64,000 bases of DNA from Apostichopus japonicus (lineage: Eukaryota > Echinodermata > Holothuroidea > Aspidochirotida > Stichopodidae): assembly GCF_037975245.1 (NCBI RefSeq), contig NC_092580.1, forward strand, positions 15,265,001 through 15,329,000. Reading direction: 5' to 3'. Positions 37,601 to 52,600 of this stretch are shown piece by piece. The first letter of the stretch is position 1, and every line of letters begins with the position of its first letter. Under the pieces are notes generated by a model. It was not told the DNA's origin. It made no database searches and saw nothing but the letters and a program-made list of their open reading frames with translations. The position numbers and the translations under genes were made by a program.

Positions 37601-40600
37601 AATGTATGTTAGATTCAGCTTTGGCAAATTCCCTCTCAATTTATACAGAAAGGAAATGTTACAAGACATAAGGAAAAAGTAAAAACAAATTTAAGCAGAT
37701 GTGGCTCTATGATGTCATAGTTGGACTTGATCAAGTCTTCAGCCCTTGTGGGTGAAGAAACACTCAATCTGTGGTATCCCCCAAATGGAATTACATTTTC
37801 TTTAGATGTTCAGAGAAGATGTTCAAGACAGTTATCTCTATCATGTAGATCAATGATGATGGTTGGGTGTTGCGTCTCCTTTTAATAATTTGGCAAACCC
37901 AACATTTTAACCTATCCTGTGTTCTCATCATGGAAAAGTTTGATATACTGTAGCAGTAATTACAGTTACATTCAAATAAGTCTTATCAAGATTGTGGAAA
38001 CTGGATATGTTGACTAGAGGCATATGCAGTGACATTGTAGGAAGATACTATTTGTGTAAAAGGTAGAATATGTTTTCAAATCATGCCTCTTTCCAACACT
38101 TTGTGTCATTGCAATTGTGTGGATTTACTTGTATGGGTCAAGCTAGTAACCTGTAGTCTACAGTCAGGACCTGTGATGTTGTGTTACAAGTTGTAAAGAA
38201 AATATATCCACTATAATACCAACATATATTAACTTTTAACGTCATTGTTCAGTAATAGAAAATTGGATAACGTCATTAAAAAACCCATGGAAATCATGGA
38301 AAGTTGCTAGAAGTTTCACTATTAAAAAACACAACATTTAAGAAAGAAGAACATATTACTTGGTGGCCATTTTCAAAACATTACATACGTTACTTGTGTG
38401 CAACTTTGTGTTCTACACAATTTGTAGATGATTTATGATATTAAGTCTTGAGTACTTTATTCATTTCCTTATCTATAAGAGGAGTCGTATTCATGTGGTT
38501 TAGGTTGAAGGGAATATCAGTAGTAGGACATTATTCACTTTAGCTGCCTCTGTAGGTTCCAATAAACATATGTTAACTTAAAATCTGTACTACCAAAGTT
38601 AGACCATTCGTTTTATGAATTTAATGTTGATTCCTGCCCTGTTATTGACATGCTGTAGACCATTAGAGCAGACCTAACTTTTGCCAAATGATTTGACTCA
38701 TGTTCATATTGCCTAGTTATGGTCATATTGTTATGTGAATGATATTGCCAATGAGTGATAAGTAATATTTTGGGAAAAGTCGCAGTTCGATGGGATAGTA
38801 AGCAGAAAAATTCATGGAAAACAAAGTGTAATGATTGCAAGTAAATGCTGACCTTCACTACCTCCCATACTGTAGCTGGTAAACAATTAGGGAGCTTACA
38901 GAAAAGAGATTTCCATGTTAAAACAAATTTCAACTTTTCAAATTAAGGAAAGAAATTTCTACTATTGTTGAAGAAGCTTGTACTAACTGTTGTAAAGGAG
39001 AAACTTCAGGAAGGATTGTCCAATATCCAATATTCATATTTGAAGGGAAAAAAACACGACAAATTGCAGAATTTTGTGCAGGATAACTTTTTGGTTAAAC
39101 AGAATTCTTTGGATTGCTAATCATTACAGCATAATTTGAAATGTTTTAAATGTTATCCCATCTCTCCATGGTGCCACGTGAACTGTCCAACCTTACAAAA
39201 GACTAACTTAAATTAATTTATACAAAATGAGACTTGTACTGGTCAGCATATTTTCAGTATTGTATATTTGATATTGATAGTTGACCAGTATATTGTTTAA
39301 AACTGAGTCCATTTGTTGTTACTGTAGGACATTAATAACAAAGATGTAAGCAATATTAAAATGTGCAACCATTCTAATTATTAGAAAGTCTAGTGTCAAA
39401 ACTACTACTGTACTTATAAATTAAACTAGACTTCAAATTGTATACAATGTCATTACTTAACTGTTTTTAGCTTAAAGCATCGGTTGTTTGTGCAACATTT
39501 ACTTTGCTCCTCTCTTACCCATCTCCAGCCTTCTATAAATGCACTTTCCTCATGGGCTAGTCCAAGCTATTGTCCCTGTGAACCGTAAATTTAAAAATCC
39601 TTCAAATATGGAATTACAGGTGTCACTGCAAGGCTAGATATGAAGTTTTTGATTTCCTAAAGAGACTTAAAATGCAACATACAGATTTACTTCACTCCTC
39701 TCTTACCTGTCTTCAGGCTACTATAAATGCACTTTCCTGGTGGGCAATTCCAAGCTCTATTGTCCCTTGGTGAACCTTAAATATCTGCAAATGTGGAATA
39801 ACAGGTGTCACTGCAAGGCTAAAGTTCTGAAGTTTTTGATTATCTAAAGAGACTTAACATGGAACATGAATTTACTTAGCTCAGTGGTTAACGCCGGTGA
39901 CTTTCAATCATAAGGTCCCGAGTTCGAGTCACTCCAGGTTTAATGTATGTCGTCCAGTTACAGAGTTGTTGACAGTTGACAAAATATTCATAATCATGGA
40001 TGTTAAAGTATGAATCTAAGATACTGACTTTGGTCAGCTTGCGGCTTTGATAAGCCAATGATGGCTTCTTCGCGAGTTCCTGCTTGCAGGAGGATCTAAA
40101 TACATACATACTTCACTCCTCTCTTTTCCACTTTCAGCCCACTATAAGTGCACTTGCCTCATGGGCAAGTCCAAGCTATTGTCCTCTGTAAAATTTAAAA
40201 TGTAAACCTTAAACAGGTGTCACTGTTAGGATAGATATGAAGTTTGTGATTCCTAAAAGAAACTTAACATGCATCACATAGATTGACTTCGCTGTTCTCT
40301 TACCTATCTCAAGCCTACTATAAATGCACTTTCCTCATGGTCAAGTCCAAGCTATTGTCCCCTATGGACGTTAAATTTAAATATCCTTCAAATGTGGAAT
40401 TACAAGTGTCATTTTAAGCCTACATCTGAAGTTTGTGATTCCTAAAGAGACTTAACATGCAACATATATATTTAATTCACTCCTCTCTGACCCTTCACCA
40501 GCCTACTAATGCACTTTCCTCATGGGCAATTCCAACCCTAAATATAAAATCCTTCAAATATGGAATGATAGGCAAGGCTAAAGGTCTGAAGTTTTTGATT

Positions 40601-43600
40601 TCCTAAAGAGATTTAACATGGAACTTATACATTTACAGTACTTTGCTCCTCTCTGACCCATCTCCAGCATGCTAATGCACTTTCCTCATAAGCAAGTCCA
40701 AGCTATTGTCCCCTGTGAACTTAATTTAAATATTCTTCAAATATGGAATTACAGGTGTCACTGTAAGGCTTGATATGAAGTTTGTGATTTCTAAAGAGAC
40801 TTAACATGCAACATATCAATTTACTTCACTCCTCTCTTACCCATCTCCAACCTACTATAAATGCAGTTTCCTGGTGGCAGTTCCAAGCTATTGTCCCTGT
40901 GAGCCTTAAATTTGAATATCCCTCAAATATAGAATAACAGGTGTCACTATAAGGCTACATCTAAGTTTGTGATTCCAAAAGAGACTTAACATGCGACATG
41001 TATATTTAATTCACTCCTCTCTGACCCTTCACCAGCCTACTAATGCACTTTCTTCATGGGCAATTCCAACCCTAAATTTAAAATCCTTCAAATATGGAAT
41101 TATAGGCAAGGCTAAAGGTCTGAAGTTTTTGATTTCCTAAAGAGAATTACTGTAACATGGAACTTATACATTTACTTTGCTCCTCTCTGACCCATCTCCA
41201 GCATGCTAATGCACTTTCCTCATAAGCAAGTCCAAGCTATTGTCCCTGTGAACCTTAAATTTAAAACTCCTTCAAATATGGTGTTACAGGTGTCACTGTA
41301 AGGCTAGATATGAATTTTTTGACTTCCTAAAGAGACTTAAAATGCAACATATAAATTAACTTACCTGTCTCTCTTACCTGTCTACAGCCTACGATAATGC
41401 ACTTTCCTGGTAGGCAATTCCAAGCTATTGTCCCCTGTGAACCTTAAATTTAAATATCTGCAATTGTGGAATTATAGGTGTCACTGCAAGGCTAAAGGTC
41501 TGAAGTTTTTGATTTCCTAAATAGAATTAACATGGAACATATAAATTTACCTTGCTCCTCTCTTACCCACTTCCAGCCTTCTATACATGCAATTGCCTAT
41601 GGGCAAGTCCAAGCTACTGTCCCCTGTAAGCCTCCAATTCAAAATCCTTCAAATATGGACATTTACTTCACTCTTAGCTTACTTGTATCCTCACAACCTT
41701 AGCACCTGTTCTACCGTGAATATAATGTCCTTAGTTACCTTCAACACTGTGCACGCTCTATGACCAGCTCCCCAGTAATTGCCCTCCCTTCTCATTCTAT
41801 CATTTTAAGTGCCTACATGCGTTTCTTTCATCGGAATATTTCCTTCGGATTTCGTCCTCACAATATCAGATATTTTTCTTCCATAGGATTCTAGATATCT
41901 TACTGTAGATGTCCTTTCCAGCATGATAAGTATCCATTTCTTGTATAGGGAGGGATTTTTGGACTGTTTTGTGAGAAAAACCTTCATACAAAGTTTCTCC
42001 TTGCTGTTATTGCGGGGGTAGAAGTTCAGCGAATTGCACCTTAGTTTCTGCCATTTTGTTTCTCACACTACTGTACATGCGTTATTTTTGTATACATGTT
42101 TTTGTGTTGCATCTTGGTTTTTACTTCGTGGTTAAGTTGTTTTTCTCCTTGTTGCTCTCTTCCAATATGGGGTTGGTTTTCTAGGCCGTTTTCATAGCGT
42201 AGTTTGTAAGCCACAAGCCTCTAGCAGGCACCTTGGTAAGATAACGTTACGTAATTCTACCCTCTGTTAGCTTATTCCCCTCCACTCACTCTTCGCATCA
42301 CTCTTGTTAGTTTCGTTTAAGCTTCGTGAATTAGTTCTTTCCTTAACTTGGGGCTTCAGTCATGTCACGGAGTCAGTAAGAATGCATCAACTGCTCCCTG
42401 TTTTGCCCAAGAACGGCATGGGATGCTCCATACTAAGCCCCAAGTGTTGGTCCTGCACTAGGAGAGACCCCTGTTTGGTGTGCATCTAATTTACCAAGGC
42501 CAAGTGGGAGGAAATAGCTGACTCATGGCCTTGAGGAACAAGCTGCAGGATAAGTTGGATTTGATTCCGCACCCCAATGGTCCCCAGGAGCTGGGGAAGT
42601 AGGAGAGATGGGAAGAGCCAGAGAAGGGAGAGGTAGTAGGATAGGTAGAAGCAGACAGCCAAGAGAGAGCCAAAGGAGAGAGAGAGTCAGGTCTCACTTG
42701 AGGTCTCCAAGGCGCAACGGGTGAAGACGACTGTCACCATCCTCTGACAAGTCATCGGAATCCAGGAGGAGGAGCCAGCGTGGCTGTCTGAGTTAAAAGG
42801 CCTGCGTCCCTAACTAGAGAGAGAAGGTCAGAGATCAGGGGGCAGACATGGAACGCGTCTCACCAACCCCAAGCACGGTTCAACATCCAACTCCAAATCC
42901 GTCAAGGGGAGCGGTCGGAGACGATGTCCTGGCCTGCAGGGCGTGTCAACCTTTCGGGTCTGGAAGATGAGGAGGCAATCCGACAGACCATATGGACTTC
43001 CACCCCATTGAGGAGAGGCTCGGTCGGAGCGGTGAATTGGAAGAGGCTCCCATGACAGGGGAGTGCTACCTTCCAAGCCAATAGCATCAGCTGCAGAAAT
43101 CTTCCAGAGGCACCTGGGTTTCGAGGAACAAGACCCGCAGACGCAGAATCCGGCCCTGGTGTCAAGATTAACCGTATGGGGAGAAGCGTCAAGCAAACCG
43201 AGATCCACCATGCGGGTCGACGTGGCCTGTCTTGATAGATTCAAAACCATTGCCAATAAGAGGAAGTGAACTGCGTTTCCGGCCAGGGCAGACAGATCAG
43301 TCAGAGTCCCGATGATCCCTGGGAGGCAAAGAGAAATTGAAGGCAGAACAAGGCACCTCTTCGTCCCAAGTATTTAGGAACCATATCACAACGGAAACTG
43401 GAGGAGCTGCTGGTGTACGTTGACACGGCGGCCTGCTCAGGAATGAAGTTTGCCTCCTTCCTTATGCTGACTACCAAAGTGCTGATGAGCTACCACCAGC
43501 AGCTCCCCCAGGACGAGAACCAGGTGTCACCTAACGAGGCTGGACAACTATTGCTGCTCCTAGGGCTGCTAGTCAGACTGACCTATGACCAGCTAGCGAG

Positions 43601-46600
43601 GTTTGTCACACGTTCTGTAAAGGCCAGACAGGAAAACATCTCCGCCATCCCCTGGCAGTCGGTGGAAGCCAAGGTCAGAATGCTTGCGCTGTGGCCCCTT
43701 GGGGACGACCTAATTTCCAGCTGTTTCCAGCAGCTTCCTGCTGGAAACCTTGCCAAGTTCGAGTTCCAGACAATGGAAAGACACAGGCCAAGACTGTTAC
43801 GGACAAGGGATAATAGGGCTGCCAGAGGAGGGAGATCAGTGGTCCCCAGAACATCAGGCAAAGGCGCCCCACGGGGCAGAGGCCAAAGTTGATCAAGTCG
43901 ACGTCCGTGGGCATCAAGAGGAACAGGCCAAGGCTTGGCATGTACGACCAGATGGGACAACAACTGCTCCTCCACCCTCCGTCATTCACGCCCGGTCCTA
44001 TGGGTGCCCACCTCACCTTGGCAAAACCGCAGGTGGGGGAGACTGTCAAGCTTCTCCCAGCAATGGGAATACATAGGCGGGGACAAGTGGGTGTTAGACG
44101 CAGTTGCGCGGGGGGTGCAAAATCGAATTCACCTCCAGCACGCCTTTTAGTGGCGGAGGCAGACTGACTCCAACATCCACGGACCCGTCCAAAGTTTAGC
44201 TCTCAAGAGGAAGATTTTGGCTCTGCTGGCCAAGTAAGCAGTTGTAGAGGCACCGGTAGAGGCACGACCCCTCTTCCGGTCATCCTTTTTTTCTTACCAA
44301 AAAATGGGACGGTACCATCCTAAACTTAATACTCTTCATTTTGAATTATGTCAGGTCAATACACTTCCGCATTGAAACTCTAAAAGTAATCATACCCCTA
44401 CTGAGAAAGGGCATATGGGCAGCGACTGTAGACCTGAAGGACATTTACCTGCACATCCTCATGTACGAAGGCCACCAACGATTCCTAACATTCAACAATG
44501 CAAGTCAAGATTTCCATGAATAGCAGGAACGATAGTCTCCTACCTCAGAAGATGAGGGGTTTCACTCTATCTAGACGATTGGCTTGTAGTAGGGCAGTCA
44601 CAGTCAGAAGCAGCCGACAACGTCCACAAGATGGTGTAGATCCTCCAGGAACTGGGCTGGATTGTCAACATAGAGAAGTCCGTCTGACACCTACACAGAC
44701 ACAGACTTCACGACCGGGTTCGCCAGACACTCAGAGGAGAGGATCACCTCAGTCATCTGAGACCACAAGACTGATTGTGGCACAACAGACATCAACTACA
44801 ACGACGTGGCTTCCAGCCCTAGGGTTGATTGCCAGTATTGTCATGTGGTCCAGTTGTGCAGGCTGCACATGCGGCCACTACAGCTGCACATCCTGAAATC
44901 AACCGACCCCAAATGGCTGGACAAGACGGCGCCAGTACCCAGGTCGAAAGACATTACTTACAACTAAGAGAACTGGAGCAGAGGTGTTCCCTTCACCACA
45001 AACCACCAGAAAATGTCGGACACGACCGAAGCCTCAATGACAGGATGGGGGGCTCACTGGAGCAATCGTACCGCCTAGGAAACGTGGTCTCCAACTGAGA
45101 GAGGACTTCACCTCAATGTCTTGGAGACATTAGCATTCAAGTGGGCCCAAGAGCACTTTCACAACCACGGTAGTGGCATACATCTTCATACACCTTCTGT
45201 TCCACTCGGTTCCACCCCCAGGTGTACCACACCGATGCCATGTCGCTGTCATGGGACTTCCTGGAAGCTTTCATCTTTCTAGGTCATGAAGAAAATCTGC
45301 TCCTCCAGGGGCAGATTCATACTAGTAGCCCGATTCTGGCCTCACAGATCCTGGTTGGGCAAGATACTCCAACTCCCCATCAGAGACAGGGGCCACTCAC
45401 ACACCTACAGTAGACATCAAAGGGCTGTGGTTAGTTAGTTGCCTGGAAGTTGTTCGGACTGGCCTCAGACAGAGAGGCTTTTAGGAGGCAGCTGCCACAG
45501 TGGCTGCCAGACTAGACAAAGAACGACTGCTGCGACTTCGATTCCCGCGTGCGGAAGTTTGAGAATGGTGCCGGCGAGATGATGTACTGCCTACTGAGGC
45601 ACCTCTAGTGCAGATAGCCGAATTTTCCCTACTCCCTTTTTCAAGAATGGAAACAAGTGTGGACAATAAAAAATTACAGGTCGGCAATCTCAGCAATTCA
45701 TCAAGGGTTTCCTGACGGCTCCACACTGGGTAACAATGGGGACATTGCTCAACTTATTAGAGGGATGGCCAACAGGCGCCCACAGGTCAGAGTGCTGGTT
45801 CCATCCTGAGGGCTCCCAACAGTTTTAAGAGCCCTAACTAAACGTCCATATGAACCGATGGCAACGTCTTCTCTGGCAGCTCTGACTTAGAAGAAGCTGC
45901 TCCTTGTTGCATTGGTGTCAGCACGGAGGAGGAGTTGTCTCCACCCTTTCTCGATCCAGCAGACTCACATCAGGTTCGATATCCATGGGGTGAGGATGGT
46001 CCCCGATCTGTCTTTTCTGGCCATAAACCAGGTCCTCAACATCCTTCTGGGGGACATCTACATCCCACAGAATCTATCTTCAGATCCTGAGGACATGAGG
46101 TGGTGTCCTGTCAGAGCTTGAAATGGTACCTCCACACAACAGAGGCACTTCGGGTTGACGACATTGCTATTCATTTTGCCTCATCTCGGCAGCATCAAAG
46201 GACACCCTGTCCCGCTGGCTGGTGGAAACCATCCGTCCCTTCACAACGCGATCTGGGGGAGCAAGAGCACACAACATCAGGGGCGTCGCAGCCTCAACAG
46301 CTCTGTTTGCCATCATTCCCATAGATGTCTGCTATTAATTGGACACACTACAGGCCTAGGCGGTAATTGGTAGTGCGGTGATGCGAAGTCTGGTGGGTAC
46401 TAGGTCCCAACCCTTGGCCTCCCACCATCAAGCAGTGCCACTCTGTACTAAGGTTGTGAGGAGAGAGGTAAGCGAGGAGCAATGTAAATATTCCAAACTT
46501 ACTGGTTGGATATTTAACAGTGGCGAGCTTACCTGTCTCACTTCTGGGACCTGACTCGCGAATCCTACCAGATAGACATCCCCAATCACTACCCTATCGT

Positions 46601-49600
46601 CAAACATGCCTCTCTGTGAGTGAATAGTGCATAGGGACGCCTGCATGTCTCTGTAGGGCGGCTCCCCAGAAGTGTCGGGGACAGGCGCCCCCACCACCAC
46701 AAGAGGGCGTCGACGGGCAGACAGGGGTCACAGGTGAATTTGGGCCACTCCTCCAGAGGCCACTTAAGGGAGGAGATGGTGTTATGAGAAGGAAGGGCAA
46801 TGACAGGGGAGCAAGTCATGGAGGGTGCAGTGTTAAGGGTTACCAAGGCCATTACTGTATAGGCACGGTAGAATGGGTGCTAAGGTTGTGAGGAGACAGG
46901 TAAGCTCGTCACTCATAAATATCCTAACCAGTAAGTTTAGGAATATACAAGGGTCATTTTAAGGCTACATCTGAAGTTTTTGATTTCCTATAGAGACTAC
47001 ACATGGATAATATAGCTTTACTTCACTCTTCTCTTACCCATCTCCAGCCTTCTATAAATGCACTTTCCTCATAAGCAAGTCCAAGCTATTGTCCCCTGTG
47101 AACTTAATTTAAATATTCTTCAAATATGGAATTACAGGTGTCACTGTAAGGCTTGATATGAAGTTTGTGATTTCTAAAGAGACTTAACGTGCAACATACA
47201 GATTTACTTTACTCCTCTCTTACCTGTCTTCAGCCTACTATAAATGCACTTTCCTCATGGGCAATTCCAAGCTATTGTCCCTTGTGAACTTTAATTTAAA
47301 TATCTGCAAATGTGGTATAACGGGTATCACTGTAAGGCTAGATATGAAGTTTGTGATTTCTAAAGAGACTTAACATGCAACATATCAATTTACTTCACTC
47401 CTCTCTTACCTGTCTCCAGGCTACTATAAATGCACTTTCCTCATGGGCAATTCCAAGCTATTGTCCCTTGTGAACTTTAATTTAAATATCTGCAAATGTG
47501 GTATAACGGGTATCACTGTAAGGCTAGATATGAAGTTTGTGATTTCTAAAGAGTCTTAACATGCAACATACAGATTTACTTCACTCCTCTCTTACCCATC
47601 TCCAACCTACTATAAATGCAGTTTCCTGGTGGCAATTCCAAGCTATTGTCCCTGTGAGCCTTAAATTTGAATATCCCTCAAATATAGAATAACAGGTGTC
47701 ACTATAAGGCTACATCTAAGTTTGTGATTCCAAAAGAGACTTAACATGGAAAATATAAATTTACTTTGCTCCTCTCTTACCTGTCTTCAGCCTACTATAA
47801 ATGCACCTGCCTCTTCTCTCTCGCTGAAGAAGTACAGTCTGTATGTTGGTTTTGAAGAGAAATATACAGTGTTGTGGGAAAAAACATTTATTTTTTTTCA
47901 TTTTGCTGAATCATGCAAATCATTAATCTTAATGAATCGGCGGAGCTAGGGGTATTGGTCAGGGGGGCGCGAGAATGGTCTGTAGGGGCGCTTTCGATAC
48001 TATCTAAGCGGAGCGCCACCACAGGTTGGCGCGGAGCGTACAGACATTTTTTGAGTAAAGATACTCCCTATATGGCCGTAAATGACCCTTTCCGGGCCTA
48101 GCTGATTTGCAGATAAACAAAGAATAAATAGGTGTCATGGCCATTTTGTCAGAAAATTACACCAACAAAATGTGACAAATGTCAATAGGTATTTAAGAGC
48201 GCAATGAAAAAGTCAATAATCGCGAATAAGTAAAATGTGGTAAAAAGCTGAAAAGGGCGCCAGTAGTCCATTTGAGTCCGTCAGGGGGGGCGGGGGCATC
48301 CGCCCCCTCTGACTGTATGGACGCTCCGCCACTGATTTCATTGCTCAAAGTGTGAAGCTGTTCTTGGCACCAAACATTGTCATTAGTCACACAAATTTAT
48401 ACAAAATATTACTTTGCAAGAAAGCTTGCGTATGGGCAAAATGTACGTCATATACGTCACACTTTATTTATGTTATATATTGCATAAGAAATACTGTACG
48501 TAATATTTTCATTGATACTGTGCCACATGATAGTATATACAGTTTTCAGCTAGAAGTATGAGATTGGTTGACTAATGTGTTCTTGAATGATGAACAATAT
48601 ATGTTTAGTTTCTTATTCTATATTCAGTTTTGAGCACAAGTTTACACATTTAACAACTTTCTGTGGTCCCATACATTACAGTGCATATTAATTCAAATAC
48701 TTTGTTAATAAAAGTTACAACAGTATTTTGTTTGTATATGGTAAAGTGTTACCTCTAGCAATATACATGCAGCAAGAACGATCCAGAAATTTGTCTTATT
48801 GTTGTCATTAAAGAAACTTTTAAAGCCTTTGAATTGTCAAAATGCAATCAGCTTGGACATATTTACATTAACCTAAACAACTTGCTGGTAACATTTATTG
48901 AACTACGCCCTCAATCCTACATCCCAGACTCCGCCCAATGAAGAATTCAAAACTAACTGCATGCTTTCCCATGGAGCTTTTTCTTCCTGGAATTTCTTCT
49001 TGGTATCTCAAAGAGGTGTTATCCTTTGCGTAAGAAGTCGTCTTGGAACCAATTTCCCATCCCTTTATGAAGCACTTATTAAGTATCTTTTGATTTTTCA
49101 ATGTGTTTTCTTTGTTGGAATTTTGTTCGGTTTTCGCCATTGATGAATTTTCATGGGTACCAGTTCCGCGATTTTCGCGGGCTTTTTCTGTATAGGAGGT
49201 AGAAGCATGTTAGTCTAGTAGCTCTTACTGGAGAGAATACTATAGGATGTCCCAAAGTTTAAGGATTAATCAGTGGAGAGGCTGTTTGTTATTTGGTATT
49301 TTATGCATGTTTGCATCGTTTTTCTCTAGGAATTTTCGTGTTTTCTCTAGGAATAACAAAAGGCCAAAAAGATCCAGATTTTTTTTTTTTTGGTCATTTA
49401 AGAAAATTTCAAGTCTTTGAAATGTGACAATGCAAATAACTTGGACTTATCCACATTAACGTAACCTCCTTGCTGGTAACCTGTTTGAACTGCGCCCTCA
49501 ATCCTACATCCCAGACTCCACCCAATCAAGAATTCAGAGGTAGCAGCATGCTTTCCCATGGAGCTTTTTCTTCGTGGAATTTCTTCTTGGTATCTTACAG

Positions 49601-52600
49601 AGGTGTTATCCTTTGCTTAAGAAGTCCTCTTGGAACCAATTTCCGCCACTATTTTGAGCACTTATTAAGTATCTTTTGATTTTTCAATGTGTTTTGTTAG
49701 TTGGAATTTCGTTAGGTTTACGCCGTTTTCGCCATTGATTAATTTTCACTGGTACCAGTTCCGCGATTTTCGCGGGCTTTTTCTGTATAGGAGGTAAAAG
49801 TATGTTAGTCTAGCTTTCTGGATGGAATACTATAGGATATCCCAAGGCTTAAGGATTTATCAGAGGAAAGGCTGTTTGATATGGGTTTTGTTATGTATGT
49901 TTGCTTCGTTTTTCTATTGGAATGTTCGCGTTATTCCTAGGAATTACAAAAGACCAAAAAGGTCCAGAATTTTGAACTACGCCCTCAGTCCTACATCTCA
50001 GACTCCGCCCAAACAAGAATTCAAAAGTAGCTGCATGCTTTCCCATGGAGCTTCTTCTTCCTGGAATTTCTTCTTGGTATCTCGAAGAGGTGTTACCCTT
50101 TGCGTAAGGAGTCGGCTTGGAACCAATTTCCCATCCCTTTTGGATGCACTTATTAGGTATCTTTTGATATTTCAATGGGTTTTGTTTGTTTGAATTTTGT
50201 TCGGTTTACGCCGTTTTTGCCATACATTTTTTGACGGGTACAAGTGCCGCGATTTTCGCGGGCATTTTGTACTACAGGAGGTAGAAGCATGTTAGTCTAG
50301 TAGTTTTTTGCTGGAGAAAATACTTAAAGTGGCCATGACACGAAAATTTCAAAGTCCTATATTTTTGGGATCCATCAAAGAATGTTCTCTAGAACATGTA
50401 TCAACCATTCTGCCAGTTTAAAACTTGATTTTTCAAGTCGAAAATTGAGAATGAATTTACCCTTTTCGGCGTTTGAAACTTTGTTTACTCGAAAATTTTC
50501 CGATTCGCATGACGTCATGTGACGTCACGTTTTGAACACATTTACGATCCTCCGAATATACCATTCACGTACACAGTAGACAAGTACACATACCACTAGT
50601 AGTTACTAAACAAAACACCGATCACAAGTGCGATATCAAATCAAAATTTCCTGTGAAATGGCGGATCCAGAACCAATTGCGGCAACCGAAGTTCAAAGTG
50701 ATAATGGTTCTTCACTAGGCAGTGAAATTGGGCTATAATTAGAGTGCCCTTTCTCATATTCGAAGCAGAGAGTGAAGGCGATGATCATTCCAATATTGAA
50801 CCGAACGTTGAGGGTGGAGCGGAGGTGTTAGAACCGTATCAGTTCGAGCCTGTTAAACGAGCCGAAATTGAAGCTCCACAACATATCGAAGACGAAATCC
50901 GTTCGAAACCATTGCAAGGAACATACAACGTGGTAAGAATTTATTAACGAAGCATTTAAAAACAAAATCCAGTCCATTTTGTGCATGTCTTGTTGGAATT
51001 CGCGGAACACCCTAAACCGTATTGTGCGTTGTGATACGGTAACTTACAACCCATATGTAGAGTGTGTAGTACTAGTAGGGTTGTTGCATACTGAAAGTTT
51101 GGCTCGGGGATGTAAGTTGCATTATGCAGCCATGCTAGGTAGGCATATGTGTTATTTCATACTCATTATTACTTGGCTAGTACTTTGGCCTGGAGTTTTG
51201 CAAATCAATTTTCTGAAACAAAAGAATGTCTCATGATACACGGAAGGTGTAAAATCTCAACAAATGTAACCATAACTGTACATTGTATGCCTGCTTGTTA
51301 TTGTGGACATCATGGCCAACATTAATACATTTTGAACTTTCATAAATTTCTTCCCAGGCAGTACAGATACATAGCCTACGGTCAACAGGTTCAATGATAC
51401 TTGGGGTTCCTAGCAAGACACGTCAGGGTTGTGCTACCATCATGTGCAGTCCAAAGGATCAGAAGTGATTTTCCAGCCAATGGTCATTACACTGGATTCA
51501 AGTTGCCAGGAGAAAACTCATTGTATAGGAAGCCTTGGTTGAGAAATTCCTCCAGGAACACCTTTTCTAAACTACAATTGTGTTGGATTATCAATCCGTC
51601 AGGGTTCCCTCAGTGTTGATATATTGAAATTCAAGACTTTTAATTCAGGATGAAAAGGTTATTTTCCAGACCCAGCATCAACAATGAAAGAAAAGGCATG
51701 TTTTGAAGCATTTGGACACAAGTATTGGCGTGACCGTGATGTCATATAATATGTGCATAAGGGAACGGGCATTGACCTTTTTAGGGGCATTTACCTCCCA
51801 GATGTTTGATTCGTACCTTTAATCTGGAAGCCAAAATATCCATATCACCAATGATATTTGACAGAAAAGTCATAATAAAGACCAATGGAGGCAGCAGAAC
51901 TCTTGAATGTTTAGACTTTGTTTCTTCAGCAGCAGTTGGTTTGTTTTGTAGTCTTTCTTCAAAAACTCAGCAGTACACCCTGTTAATGGTCTTCGATTGT
52001 TTTAATGCGTGTGATCCTGTGTTTCACATTGCCCATCAGTGTTGTACGTGTCGTCGTGCCTGTGTAACATTTTTGCATGTGAGTTACTTCGTGCAGTGTT
52101 TCTTGGTTTAAATAACCCTTTATTGTATTTGATTCTGGATTATTCTAATTAATTTGTCACAAAAACGATTGATAGCGATGGACATGCAACTGCTTTGTAG
52201 GCTTAAAGCAAAAAAATTCATGTAAGTTGTTTTCTTTTAACCTCCTTTGATGTCACAATTACATTAGTGTAATTTAAGAATGATAATGTTTATGGAAAGT
52301 ACAGTTTTACTTTTAAGTCATATAATACAATGATTGTTGTTAATGTTAGTTCAGATTGTCCAGAATGACTGTCTAGAACCAAGGGCGGCGGAAGCACTTT
52401 TAATCTGGGGGGGCACCGACATCAAAGGGCACTTTGCAGAAATTCGATTGGACTGATACAGCCTTATATTTAGTACTCTTTAAAACTCTTATTGTATTAT
52501 CTTATTTGCGTATACACATCACTCCATCAACGCCCCCCCCCCCCTCAAGGAAAATATGCATATAGCACTGCACTATCCAACGTGCAAATTGCAAAACAAG

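Larger units (their letters stand above)
41672..46935 (+). mobile_element. DIRS-type tyrosine-recombinase retrotransposon, degenerate
   Basis: A roughly 5.2-kb element inserted in the 187-bp satellite. The left end (41673-41815) and right end (46760-46915) are inverted repeats of each other, with CCTCACAACCTTAGCACC on the left and its complement on the right. A palindromic region at 46440-46550 repeats pieces of the ends, like the internal complementary region of DIRS elements. Between them, in order on the + strand, lie gag-like, reverse transcriptase (YLDD box), RNase H and tyrosine recombinase sequences. All are broken by stops and frameshifts, so it is a dead copy. I saw no target duplication, as is normal for this group. 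Confidence 0.87.

Noticed and set aside
43583-44049. - strand frames of 124-130 residues over the DIRS gag region
   Set aside because: They are antisense to the recognisable gag sequence, with no domain of their own.
51395-51397. TGA read as selenocysteine
   Set aside because: The family has Trp here, no SECIS-like element was seen, and the gene is already frameshifted.
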